DNA of 64,000 nt from contig QAOA01004502.1 of the NCBI GenBank assembly GCA_003255065.1, positions 21,967 through 85,966 on the forward strand, in the 5' to 3' direction. Below the pieces are notes generated by a model. The model had not been told where the DNA came from. It made no database searches and worked only from the letters and a program-made list of their open reading frames with translations. Of this stretch, positions 45,193 through 56,088 are shown piece by piece. Source of the DNA: Cercis canadensis. Lineage: Eukaryota > Streptophyta > Magnoliopsida > Fabales > Fabaceae. How positions within the stretch are numbered: the first letter of the stretch is position 1; every line of letters begins with the position of its first letter. A program made the translations under genes and the position numbers.

Positions 45193-45722
45193 ACTGATCT
45201 ATTTTGATTCATATCGTTTATGGTATTGACATATCTATTATTACTTTTATCCAGCATATCTCATATTTTTTTTGCAAAACAACATTTTATTCGGAAATAA
45301 GGTCAATGGATTTTGCGCCATAGAGATGACGGTGAATTGATATTGCACTATACAAGATCATTACACCACCAGAACAATGTTACCCTAAAAGGGGAATGGA
45401 ATGATTACTTAGAACCATATGACATTTCTCTTGACAATGCTTTATTAATTTCAATAAACCCACATTTGCCAAGAGTTATGGATGTTGTTATTTTCAAAGA
45501 TAAAACAGCTTTTTTTCCATTAGATGTTTAATTTAAACTAATCTTTAAACAAGAGTTAAATTATTTGTATGTTACATTTTTATGTATTTATGTTAATTGG
45601 TACTACTCCAATGTGAAAGATATCAAATGTTACATTTTAGATTTTGTATGTGTGATAGGCAATATTTGTATTGACATCATAGCAAGTTTACCTGCCCATG
45701 CATTGCACCGGCATGGCACTAG
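45193..45722 (+). mobile_element. Helitron-like 3' end with captured exon, copy 2
   Basis: Contains an open frame (45313-45531, 72 codons, with LKGEWNDYLEPYDISLDNAL) whose counterpart in copy 1 (18690-18920) is broken by stops. Downstream the terminus reads 'gcccatgcattgcaccggc' (about 45694-45712), then 'atggcactag', ending with CTAG at 45719-45722. The hairpin has lost some pairing, but comparison with copy 1 implies a perfect ancestral stem. The frame is better preserved here, so this copy is closer to the source. Protein family not recognised. Confidence 0.55.
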
Positions 45723-46313
45723 ATTAAAGTAAACTAGAAAAAAACAAAAATTATAAAAATTGTAAATTTAAGTAAAATTGAATTAGGCCAAATTAAAAAA
45801 AAATCATTTTTTCATTTTCGTTTGTCTCTCTTTTCCATTTTTTTAATAAAAATAAATTTAGACAAAATTTTAAATCACACCTGGAGAAAAAATATGGTTT
45901 CTACAGTTTTCCTTTCTTTACATGTTTACTATTTGAGGGACGTGAGAAGCAAATGCTTTCATGTCCTCATGTAGGAAACATATAAAGAAAATAGATAAGT
46001 ATTTTGGCTGGGATAAAGGAAAAGACAATTGTCATTATTCAAGATGACTCATATTGCGAAAGATAAACTAGATGCAAAAAGACCAAGATTCGAGCCTGGG
46101 AATTAGCAAGAAATTTAAAACCAAGATTCGAGCTTGGGAATTGGTAGGAAATTTAAAACCAGGATTTGAGCCTAGGAATTAGCAAGAAATTTAAAATCAG
46201 GGTTCAAGTATGGTAATTGGTAGAAAATTTAAAAACCAGGATTCAAGCAAACACAAATGCATAAGAATAAAATTAATAAACAACTCAAGAACTAACTAAA
46301 TACCAAGTGAATG

Positions 46314-46377
<64 letters not shown>

Positions 46378-46390
46378 ACTTTTTTGTTTC
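45723..46390 (+). repeat. Repeat X copy, truncated
   Basis: Matches 19149-19830: 'tttctacagtttt', the ~38-bp units with 'gattcgagcttgggaattgg' (46077-46250), and the compound microsatellite. The match stops after 'ttttttgtttcattg' at ~46394, where unrelated sequence starts. Confidence 0.75.
46314..46372. repeat. Microsatellite (AT)n(GT)n
   Basis: About 12 AT followed by about 16 GT repeats without interruption, the purest and longest of the four copies in repeat X. Confidence 0.95.
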
Positions 46391-47265
46391 ATTGAGAATA
46401 ACGCCTAAAGTGTCTACTGTTTAGGCTTACCATAGCTTCTACTGTCTTCAACTAACAGCCAATAACGCCTAAAATAGGACCCAAACCAACTGAAATCTTC
46501 TCCAATAATGACTGAGAGATGCCGAAAGGGCCAAAATAATCTTCCCAAAGTGAATCGCAACAAAAACCACAAGATAATTTTGAAGATTTTACCTGGGGTT
46601 CCCTACTAATAACCTTCCAAGAACTGTGAAATTCCTAGAATAGGACTTTGTAATGGATTCTCAGTTTTCCTAAGTCTTTTTGAAGAATTTGGTAGTTTAA
46701 GTTTTAGATTTGAAGAATTTGTGTGGGAGAAGGCTAGGGTTCATACAGAATGAAAACAAGGCATAAATGCAAAATAGAGGCTTTTGCGAAGAGAGATTCG
46801 AAGTCCAAAGTCAAGCATGCGTAGGAGCTAAAGGAGGAATGAGTTTAAAATCAAAACAATCAACTCCTTTAGATAGGAAATCGACTATATTATTCTTGCA
46901 CAATGGTTATTTTAATTCCCCTACGACAGTCAACTCACTTGGAGTGGTAGTCAACTATGTCATTCTAACCGAGACTCTGATTTCTGTTCTTTTCAAGAGA
47001 AGTCGATTGCCTTGTAAACAAAGTTGATTCCTCTTTTCTGGAACTCAGCATATACCTCATTTTTTGCTAATTTTGAGACAAGTTTAGCATCCCTCCTCCA
47101 TTTTAAGGCACAACATGTTCAAAACAAATTTATTGGAGACTCCAAAGCTTAAGTTAGTTAAAAGTAATCATTGAAAAGACATTGAACACTCATGAAACCA
47201 TCAAGTAACATATACATATACAAAGATAGAGATTTTGGTCAACCTCAGAATCTATGTAGTCATAG
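46391..47265. other. Unassigned stretch, possibly LTR debris
   Basis: Sequence around 46830-47040 repeats 'agtcaact'/'gtcgatt' motifs as seen in some plant LTRs, but no termini or domains are visible. The 86-codon frame at 46767 has no recognisable motif. Confidence 0.35.
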
Positions 47266-47271
47266 ATAATT

Positions 47272-47890
47272 TGAAATATTTAGTCATCCCTAAATACTTC
47301 GACACCCTCGGGCATATACATCTCTTTAAATTGGTTGAACTCAACTAGTCCATAACCTTTGTCACTCCATTCTCCCTCCCATGAGTTCTTCACAATGCCA
47401 AAATCTGTCATCTTCTTGTTGTTCTTGTTTGTGTCACGATATTTGTATACCACTACAAGTAAAGCATGATAATCTTGTGTGGTAAGTACTTCCTTCTGAG
47501 CTACTCCTATATATTTATAGATGTCTCCCTTTTAAAGTCGTTCTAGTTCTTTAGATCATCTAAGTGTAGTAGCCACTGGTTGTACCTCAATCATCTCTTG
47601 TCATGTAAAATTCTCATGTGGTTAAATCTTTAAGGGTTCATTATAAAGAAGAGAAGCATAATAAGTTAAAAAAATCATTACCCCTATTGGAGGTTTACAA
47701 TCTTCTTTCCGTCCTACATATCGACAACTCTTATCAAGTACGCATCCATTTGTAAAGAAGTATTTCAATGCCTCATGTAGAGATAATGAATAGCCTTTAG
47801 TCCTATCTAGTATGTGGTTCTCTTTAGCAACATTCAAGAGATATTGAGCAGAGAGCTCAATATGCTCTTCTTCTTCCTTCTTTATTGATA
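47272..47890 (-). pseudogene. Papain-type (C1A) cysteine peptidase fragment
   Basis: The minus-strand translation resembles the C-terminal two thirds of a plant C1A peptidase. A LSAQYLLNVAKEN-like segment (family: LSEQ.LLDC) lies near 47862, followed by SLHEALKYFFTNGC. Near the end comes DYHALLVVVYKYRD (the catalytic-His region), then FGIVKNSWEGEWSDKGYG, matching the family's Asn active-site block (usually KNSWG..WGE.GY). The residues after NSW are altered, and stops fall near 47635, 47617, 47565 and 47532. The N-terminal catalytic Cys region is absent. It is the only host-gene-like remnant outside a transposon, and it sits next to a retroelement LTR. Family call is from motif order; it could also be a captured fragment. 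Confidence 0.55.
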
Positions 47891-47929
47891 TATGTATATT
47901 CTGATTTTAAGTTACATGTTTTGTCATTG

Positions 47930-49356
47930 AATTTTTAACAACATTTGAGTTAATTTGCTTTAAACATGGTACTTAATCCATGAATTTATGTTATCATGTG
48001 TTTCTCTTGTTGGTCAAGCAAAAGGAAGGATTTTAGGCAAATTCTGGAGCAAAGTGCAGAGAAATCAGTAGAATCTGAAGTCAGACAAAGGACATGGGTC
48101 ACACACACAGTCGGGTCCTACCTGTGTCTAGCCTCCAGAAGTCCCTGCTCGAGCTGAATAAAGAATACAACTAGAATAATAAAGAACACGCTCGTGTTGG
48201 ACATTGTGTCCGTTAGCCATAGACAAACCAGAGATGAACACGCCCTCATCCAGAGAAGCACGGGTCATGTCGAGATAAACACGGTCTGAAGCAGAAAAGA
48301 CACGGCTATGTCTGAGGCCGTATCTAAGGTCCAGAAAGTCAGTTTAAGTGACATGCCCAGTTCCATAAGTGAACACAGCCCGTGTCTTGGTCGTGTTTAA
48401 GCGACTGAAGACTAAACCCCTAATTTTCGAATAGCATAAATTGGAACCTAAAAGGGGGATTTGACAGGAGAGAAAAATAGAGACAAAGGAGTCATCAAGG
48501 AGCAAAAGGAAACTTCAGAGCAAGATCGGCGACGATTGCGACTCAGACTTCACCTAGTTTTCATTCTTTTACCTTATGATGAACTTCAATTATCTATTTT
48601 TCTTTGATTTGATCATGAGTAGCTAAATCTTTTAGGTAGGGGATAGATGTAGCTCAAATTTTGATGAAGATTTCTTGTTGAATACTTTTCTTCTAATGCA
48701 AATTTATTTGTTGGAGTAGAGTTTATTGTTCTTAATGCATTTGAATGATTGGCCGCAATTTGAATGAATTGTTAGCTCATATTGATGCTAGGGATTGTAA
48801 GATTTAAGCATGTCTTGTAATCTTTATCATAAATCAAGTAATCTAAGAATAGATGATTTAATTTATGTGGTCTTGATTTAATTTTCTTAGGCTTAATCAC
48901 CTAGACAAGTTAATTCAACTAAGGAATTGGGCAATTAAGTGGGATAGGGAGGATTGTTTCTTCAAGGAATTGGGATCAATCAAATTAAGAAATTAGCCAA
49001 CAACAAATGATTTGTATCTAGATAAGATTATTCTTCAATGAGTCAAAGGTTATTTTTTCTATGAAATAACCGAATTCAAAAATGAGTGAAATCAACCCCT
49101 ACCCTTCTTTTGCACATCGTTAATCTTGTAATTTAATTGCCATTAAGTTGTTTGCTTTAACATTCAGTTTTACTTAATTAATCAATTGCATCTACTATTT
49201 TAGAGTTACCTTCAATCCAAATCATTATTCTGTCCAAATAGAATCATTATTGGTGAATTTGGTAGTTGCTAATGTTGATATCTGAGGACGATACTTAACT
49301 CATCTTTTTACTACTTGTGTGACTCGTTACACTTGCCAGAAAAATCAAATCAAGTT
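47930..49356 (+). repeat. 5' LTR of the Tat/Athila-type element
   Basis: Ends just before the primer site. The upstream part carries clustered 'acacgg..gtgt' palindromes (48097-48400). The downstream part is AT-rich, with 'taattcaactaaggaattgg' and 'gacgatacttaactcat'. Its 3' half has an inverted homologue at 30505-31311. The LTR start is not resolved; no matching copy was found at the 3' end of the element to define it. Confidence 0.65.
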
Positions 49357-49358
49357 TT

Positions 49359-49376
49359 TGGCGTCGTTGCCGGGGA
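49359..49376 (+). other. Primer-binding site (Asp tRNA type)
   Basis: 'tggcgtcgttgccgggga' is complementary to the 3' end of plant tRNA-Asp (usual PBS TGGCGCCGTTGCCGGGGA), with one C-to-T change. Such primer sites mark Tat/Athila-type elements. It fixes the 3' limit of the 5' LTR. Confidence 0.9.
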
Positions 49377-49523
49377 TTGATGGTGTTTAAGCAATATTAA
49401 TAGTAACCAATAGGGTCCTAGTTTGGATTTTTAATTTTCTGTTAGTTAACCTAATTCGAATAGGTTGTTGTTTGGTTGATTTCTATCTCTCTAAAATGCT
49501 AATCTTACATTGAATTTTGATGT

Positions 49524-51159
49524 ATGCGAGGTACTATTGATTCTAGTTCACTGATTTTTTATCCTGAGATTGAAAAAATAGCTCGAAGACTTCGTAAGCA
49601 GGCTAGAGTAGTGAGACAAGCACAACCTATAAGCATGGCAGACCCGAATCAAAATCCTCCACCTCAGAACAATCACAATAAGGTAGCATAAAACCCTTCT
49701 CCTAGAACTCTCATGGACTATTCCATCCCAACAACTAAAGGATGTGGGACGAGTATTACTAGACCACCTGTTCAAGCTGTAAATTTTGAACTTAAGCAAG
49801 CTTTGCTTTAACTGGTACAACACAATCAATTCAGTGGACATGCACTAGATGATCTCAATGCACATATAGCAAATTTTTTACAAATTTGTGATACGATGAG
49901 GCTTAATGGGGTTAGTGATGATGTTATTCGACTAAGACTCTTCCCGTTTTCTGTATGTGATAAGGCAAAGAGTTGGTTAGATTCTCTACCTAGAGGAAGC
50001 ATTACTACTTCGTTAGATTTGGTGCAGAAATTCCTCAGTAGATATTTTCCTCCATCAAAATCAGCTAGACTGAGAACTGAGATTACTTCATTCCGTCAAC
50101 AAGAAAGAGAGTCATTGAGTGAAGATTGGGAGTGTTATAATGATGCTTGAGGCGATGTCTTCATCATTCCTTTGATTTCTGGATCCAAGTTCAGAGTTTT
50201 TACAATGGGATGTTACCTCACACGAGATCGATGGTGGATGTAGTAATTGGTGGGGCTTTGAATTATAAGACTCCAAAGCAAGCAAGAGAGTTATTTGAAA
50301 TGATAGCTTGCAATGATTACCAAAGCCAAGGAGAAAAAATTGTAGTTAAGAAGGGAGTGATGGAAGTAGGGGCCTTAGATGCACTTCTGCCTCAGAACAA
50401 GGTATTAACTCAACAAGTGGCTGAACTGTCCAAAAAGTTTAAAACTGTCAATGTAAATGCTATTAATCATCCTCCAGTTGTCTGTGATTTCTGTTCAGGC
50501 AACCATGCGAATGGGGAGTGCCCTGGTAACATGTTTGGCTCTTCTTGTCCTCAAAAGCAAGTTAATTATATGGGTAACCCTCCACGACCTCAAAATAACC
50601 CCTATGCTCCTACTTACAACCCAGGGTGGTGGAATCACCCAAATTTCTCTTGAAATAATCAAGGCAATTAGGGAGCTCCTCACAGACCAAATTTTTCACA
50701 TCAGGCACCTCAGCAATCTCCTCAAGGTTCTGCTTCACAACATCAGCCTAATGAGAAGTTTTCCTCTTTGGAGAGTGCACTAGAGAAGTTCACAACCCAA
50801 ACCTCAGCTTTCATTCACAAAAAATCAACTTTTATGGATGAAACAAGGAGTGGGTTTAGAAATCAATATGCATCCATCTGGAATTTAGAGACTCAGGAGG
50901 GGCAGATAGCAAGGCAATTGGCAGAGAGGCCTCAAGGTTCTTTATCCAATGACACCATTCCCAATCCTAAGGAGCATGTGAAGGCTATAACTACAAGGAG
51001 TGAGAAGGTAATTGAGCCTATACCAAGAAAAGAAATGCCAACTGGGGAGAGTGGTAAGACAACAAGGAGCAATGGGAATTCAACAGTCAGCATTCACAAA
51101 GATTCAAGAGATAAAGAAGATGTTAAGAAAGTGAACAAATCAGGTGCTTCAACACCACT
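49524..51159 (+). pseudogene. Gypsy gag (decayed)
   Basis: Reading from an ATG at 49524 (MRGTIDSSSL). The retrotransposon gag domain is clear at 49896-50320, with RLRLFPFSVCDKAKSWLDSL and FLSRYFPPSKSARLR. A zinc knuckle CDFCSGNHANGEC lies near 50480. A Gln/Asn/Pro-rich linker follows. The protein would coat the RNA in virus-like particles. Stops are at 49689 and 49809 (TAA where CAA would fit) and 50651 and 50669 (TGA/TAG where TGG would fit), and a one-base loss near 50145 shifts the frame. After that shift a single frame runs on into the protease. Confidence 0.88.
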
Positions 51160-52200
51160 TATCGAGGTGCCTTTTCCTCAAAGGCGTAAGAAGCAACAAG
51201 ATGAAAAGCAATTCAGCAAGTTCCTAGAGGTATTTAAGAAACTCCATATTAATATACTTTTTGCTGAAGTACTTGAACAAATGTCATCCTACGTAAAGTT
51301 TATGAAGGATCTTCTGTCAAAGAAAAGAAGAATTGGAAATGATGAGACAATTATGTTAACTGAATAATGTAATGCTATTCTGCAAAGGAAGTTGCCTCAA
51401 AAGCTTAAAGACCTCAAGAGTCTTTCCATTCCATGCACAATTGGAGATATAACTTTTGGGAAAGCTCTATGTGATCTTGGAGCAAGTGTTAATCTCATGC
51501 CTCTTTCCATTTTCAAGAAGCTTAAGATTGGTCAAGCAAAACCTACCATGATAACTCTTCAACTTGCCGACCGTTCAATCAAACATCCTTATGGTTTAAT
51601 CGAGGATGTTTTGGTTAAGGTAAACAAGTTTATTTTCCCGATGGATTTTGTGGTGTTNTATCGAGGTGCCTTTCCTCAAAGGCGTAAGAAGCAACAAGAT
51701 GAAAAGCAATTCAGCAAGTTCCTAGAGGTATTTAAGAAACTCCATATTAATATACTTTTTGCTGAAGTACTTGAACAAATGTCATCCTACGTAAAGTTTA
51801 TGAAGGATCTTCTGTCAAAGAAAAGAAGAATTGGAAATGATGAGACAATTATGTTTACTGAAGAATGTAGTGCTATTCTGCAAAGGAAGTTGCCTCAAAA
51901 GCTTAAAGACCTCGAGAGTCTTTCCATTCCATGCACAATTGGAGATATAACTTTTGGGAAAGCTCTATGTGATCTTGGAGCAAGTGTTAATCTCATGCCT
52001 CTTTCCATTTTCAAGAAGCTTAAGATTGGTCAAGCAAAACCTACCATGATAACTCTTCAACTTGCCGACCGTTCAATCAAACATCCTTATGGTTTAATCG
52101 AGGATGTTTTGGTTAAGGTAAACAAGTTTATTTTCCCGATGGATTTTGTGGTGTTAGATATGGAAGGGGATGGAGAAATTCCACTCATTTTGGGGTGACC
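51160..52200 (+). pseudogene. Gypsy protease region with false duplication
   Basis: Aspartic protease with the DLGAS active-site motif (ALCDLGASVNLMPLSIF), which would mature the polyprotein. The region appears twice, 51160-51657 and 51659-52155, separated by a single N at 51658, with about five differences in ~497 bp. One copy has a stop at 51365 where the other reads through. A real element has one protease, and the single-N join is the mark of unmerged contigs, so one copy should be removed. A further in-frame TGA at 52196 ends the frame before the linker to RT. Confidence 0.85.
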
Positions 52201-53450
52201 ATTTCTAGTTACTGGAAGAGCATTAATTGATGTGGCAGATGAGACTTTGACTTTGAAAGTCCAAGATGAGAAGATAATTTTTAATGTGTTCGATGCTATG
52301 AAACATCCTATGGAGAAAGAAGAGTGCTTCCGACTAGATATTCTTGACTCCATCATCACTAGCACATTTAAAGAGAATTTTTCATCTTCCCCTCTTGAGA
52401 AAGTCCTAGTGAATGCTACAACCATATCTGATCTTGAAGATGATTCATCAATGAGTGAACAAGTAGCATTGTTGGATGCTTTGTCATCATATTCCATCAC
52501 TTCTCCACCAAAAATAGAAGACTTACACAAGGAAGAACAGAAGGCACAACCTCCAAAACTTGAGCTCAAACCCTTACCTGTAACTCTGAAGTATGCTTTT
52601 CTTGGTGAGAGCAACTCCTTTCCTATAATTATAAACTCTGAGTTAAATAAGATAGAAGAGGAGAAGCTATTAAGCGTGTTAAGGGAACATAAGAGTGTTA
52701 TTGGGTGGTTCATTACTGATTTAAAAGGCATAAGTCCTTCTTTTTGCATGCATAAGATTCTCATGGAGGACAACTATAAGGCAGTAGTGCAACCCTAAAG
52801 GAGATTAAATCTAGTTATGAAAGAGGTGGCGAGAAAGGAAATGGTCAAGCTGTTAGATGCTGACATTATTTACCCCATCTTGGATAACTCTTCGGTGAGC
52901 CCGGTTCAGGTAGTGCCCAAGAAAGTTGAGACAACTATGGTCATGAATGAAAATAATGAGTTGATTCCCACTAGAATTGTCACGGGATGACGTGTGTGCA
53001 TTGACTATAGAAAACTAAATGATGCCACAAGGAAGGACCATTCCTTCTCCCATTTATCTATCAAATGTTGGAACATCTAGTTGGTCATGAATATTACTGC
53101 TTTCTGGACGACTATTTATGTTACAATCAGATTACAATAGCTCCAAAGGATCAAGAAAAGATGGCTTTCACTTGCCCATATGGAGTCTATGCATACAGGA
53201 GGATGCCGTTCGGATTGTGCAATGCACCGACTACTTTTCAAAGGTGTATGCCTTCCATATTCTCTAATATGACTGAAGAATTCATTGAGATTTTTATAGA
53301 TGATTTTTCTGTTTTTGGCTCTACTTTTGATTTATGCTTGCATAATTTATCCTTAATGTTGAAGAGATGTCAAGAAACAAATTTGGTTTCAAATTGGGAG
53401 AAATGTCACTTCATGGGTGAGAGAGAGAATTATTTTAGGACATAAAATTT
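52201..53450 (+). pseudogene. Gypsy linker and reverse transcriptase (decayed)
   Basis: A ~190-residue linker (52232-52795) leads into RT. RT blocks are VCIDYRKLNDATRKDH (52997), QITIAPKDQEKMAFTCPYG (53133), FGLCNAPTTFQRCM (53210) and IEIFIDDFSVFG (53287), the last with the catalytic DD. In-frame TAA at 52796 and TGA at 52988 stand where CAA and TGG are expected. One-base losses or gains near 53042, 53430 and 53455 shift frames. Confidence 0.88.
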
Positions 53451-54297
53451 CTTGCTAAAGGGATAGAAGTAGATAGGGCCAAATTTGAGGTAATTGAAAA
53501 ACTTCCCCCTCTTACTAATGTTAAAGGAATGTGTAGCTTTTTGGGGCATATTGGTTTTTATAGGAGACTCATTCAAGATATTTCAAAAATTGCTAAACCA
53601 CTTTGTAACTTCCTCATGAAAGATGAAGCTTTTGTTTTCAATGATAAATGTTTGTTAACTTTTAATACTTTAAAACAAAAGTTGACTACTGCTCCTGTTG
53701 TTGTTTCCCCTGATTGGGAATTACCCTTTAAACTCATGTATGATACTAGTGATATAGCTGTAGGTGTTATGTTAGGGCAAAGAAAGAATAAATTGTTGCA
53801 TGTGATTTACTATGCTAGCCATGTTCTTGATTCTGCTTAACTTAACTACGCTATTACTAAAAAAGAATTGTTGGCTATTGTGTTTGCTTTTGACAAATTT
53901 CGTTCTTATTTAGTAGGTGCCAAAGTTATTGTCTATACCGATCATGCAGCTATTAGGTACCTTTTTGCCAAGCAAGAGTCGAAGCCAAGGCTCATCCGCT
54001 GGATCTTATTATTGCAAGAATTTGATCTTGAGATCAAAGACAAGAGAGACATGGAAAACTTGGTAGTTGACCATTTGTCGAGGATTGAACAGCAAGAGAA
54101 GCAACACGACCAGCTGCTCCACATTAATGAAGAGTTTCCAAATGAACAACTCTTTGCGGTGCAAAGCTTACCATGGTATGCAGATTTTGCTAATTTCAAG
54201 GCCGCTAAAGTTCTTCCCGTGGACCTCAATTCTCAACGGTTGAAATGGTTTCTTCATGAAGCCAAATTTTATGTCTGGGATGAACCTTACTTACTGA
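53451..54297 (+). pseudogene. Gypsy RT tail and RNase H (decayed)
   Basis: RT connection (MCSFLGHIGFYRRLIQDISK, 53529) runs into RNase H: LMYDTSDIAVGVMLGQ (first Asp), [15 protein letters not shown] (Glu), [10 protein letters not shown] (Asp). It degrades the RNA strand during reverse transcription. An in-frame TAA at 53838 stands where Gln is expected; otherwise the frame is long and well kept to 54297, where a foreign sequence interrupts it at EPYLL. Confidence 0.87.
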
Positions 54298-54482
54298 TGA
54301 GCTACCGAGGCTCCTCAAATTACTTAATGTTTTAGGTCGGTTACCTAGCTTTTTGCAGCATAGGACAGCCCTAAGTCGAACCTAAGGATTGTTCTATTTA
54401 GTGAATCATATTAAGAAGCATGTAAATAGGGGGGTTTTGGTGGTTTATGTGATTAACGAAAATTAATTATCAGTGGTGAAGT
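54298..54482. mobile_element. 185-bp foreign insert in pol, also at 63787-64000
   Basis: Pol breaks after 'ttactga' (54291-54297) and resumes at 'ttantga' (54483-54489), so a 5-7-bp target duplication is possible if the N is C; skipping the insert would restore the pol frame. The insert begins '(tga)tgagctaccgaggctcc'-like and contains 'ggcagccctaagtcgaac'/'gacagccctaagtcgaac'. The same sequence starts at 63787, replacing what its paralogue has at 34767. The N at 54486 leaves open that this is a chimeric contig end. Family unknown; it may be the start of a longer element. Confidence 0.6.
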
Positions 54483-55650
54483 TTANTGAGGTGTGTTGAT
54501 GGGTTGTTAAGGAGATGTGTGCCACAAGAAGAAGTTGAAGATATACTATGGCACTGTCATGCTTTGGGTTATGGGGGTCATTTCAGTGGAGACTGAATAG
54601 CTGCAAAAGTATTACAATCGGGCTTCTATTGGCCAACCGTGTTCAAAGATGCATATGAGTATGTGAAGATGTGTGATCGATGCCAAAGAATGGGTAACAT
54701 TTCTAAACGATATGAAATACCTCTGAACTTAGTGCTTGAAGTCGAGTTATTCGATGTGTGGGGTATTGATTTTATGGGCCCCTTTCCCTCATCATACTCT
54801 AATGAATACATCCTGGTAGCGGTTGATTATGTGTCCAAATGGGTTGAAGCAACAACAACCAGAACTAATGATGCTCAGGTGGTTATTAGTTTCCTCAAAA
54901 AGAACATTTTCTCAAGATTTGGGTTACCAAAAGCTTTGATAAGTGATGAGGGAACTCACTTTTGCAACAAGCGGCTAGAATCTTTGTGAGGTAAATAAGG
55001 TGTAAGGTATCGTATTGCAACCATGTATCATCCACAAACCAGTGGACAAGTTGAGGTGTCGAACAGGGAATTGAAGCGGATACTTGAGAAAACTATTAAC
55101 ACTTCAAGAAAAGATTAGGCAATGAAGCTTGACGATGCTCTTTGGGTTTACTGGATTACTTTGAAGACACCACTTGACATGTCTCCTTACCAATTGGTGT
55201 ATGGGAAGACCTATCATTTACTTGTTGAATTGGAGCATCGAGCATTGTGGGCAGCAAAAATCCTTAATTTTTACTTGGTAGCAGCAGGTGAGAAAAGGAT
55301 GCTTCAGCTTCATGAATTGGATGAGTTTTTGCATCAAGCTTATGAGAGTTCAAAGCTCTACAAAGAAAAAAATGAAGTGATGACATGACAAGAGGATTAT
55401 CCCAAGGAATTTTGAATCGGGACAACAAGTGTTATTATACAACTCAAGATTGAAACTCTTTCCTAGGAAGTTGAAATCAAGGCGGTCAGGTCCCTTTTTT
55501 ATCAAAAAAGTCTTCCCCTATGGAGCTATTGAAGTAGCTAGCATTCATTTAGGAATAAGCTTCAAGGTTAATGGAAAAAAGCTTAAGCGTTATTGGGGAG
55601 ATGGGGTTCAGCACCAAATCTCTCCAATGGTCCTTTCTGCACCAACATAA
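54483..55650 (+). pseudogene. Gypsy integrase (decayed)
   Basis: The zinc-binding HHCC region (HCHALGYGGHFS near 54551, [12 protein letters not shown] near 54672) is followed by the DDE core with Asp in [17 protein letters not shown] (54762), Asp in [12 protein letters not shown] (54934) and Glu in [11 protein letters not shown] (55042), then the C-terminal domain (SRRSGPFFIKKVFPYGAIEV, 55458). Core catalytic residues are kept. In-frame stops lie at 54594 (TGA, Arg expected), 54987, 54996 and 55116 (TAG, Trp expected), and a frameshift near 55385. It would have joined element DNA to the chromosome. Confidence 0.88.
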
Positions 55651-56088
55651 CACCAGAGAGAGTTCAGCTTAGAACTATAAATTAAATGATTGTTGGAACG
55701 CAACCCAATATCTAGTGTTTTATTGTTTTCTTAAGTTTCTTTATGATTTATCTTGAATTGGTTTCTCTAAGTGTCTTAGTTAGTTTTTAGCTAAAAGATG
55801 AGATTTATTTCCTATTTTTTCTGGTGTAGGTTTTGTTTGGGACACTTATGCAGATTCAAGTTCAGTATTCAAGCTTAGAATGAAGAACATGGATTGAAAC
55901 ACAGTCGTGCCCTACCCCGTGTGCATCAGGCAAAGATCCCAAGAGAAGAACACGGCTAGTGACATGGCCGTGTCAATACTCGTGTTGATTGGACAAAGGC
56001 TTATGAATTATTCAAAAAATCCAGAGGAAGAACACGGCCAATGACATGGCCGTGTCTATACCTATGTGAACCATCCAGAAAGTCAAGG
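55651..56088 (+). other. 3' noncoding region of the Tat/Athila element
   Basis: Follows the pol stop. AT-rich to 55890, then the first 'acacggc..catggccgtgt' palindromes. No polypurine tract plus LTR start is visible that matches the 5' LTR. Confidence 0.55.

Larger units (their letters stand above)
47930..56088 (+). mobile_element. Tat/Athila-type Ty3/gypsy retrotransposon (dead, near full length)
   Basis: In order: LTR, Asp-tRNA-type primer site (49359), gag with zinc knuckle, protease, RT, RNase H, integrase, 3' noncoding region. Gene order PR-RT-RH-INT identifies Ty3/gypsy; the primer site and gag sequence identify the Tat/Athila branch. It holds more than ten stops and at least five frameshifts, a contig-overlap artefact at 51658, and a 185-bp foreign insert in pol at 54298. 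No recognisable 3' LTR equal to the 5' LTR is present; repeat X-type DNA begins at 56089. The element would have copied itself through an RNA intermediate in cytoplasmic particles. Confidence 0.88.

Noticed and set aside
54298-54482. tRNA-derived SINE, based on a GGTTCGAcT match on the minus strand
   Set aside because: Only a partial B-box-like match and no A box at the right distance; no poly-A or simple-repeat tail.
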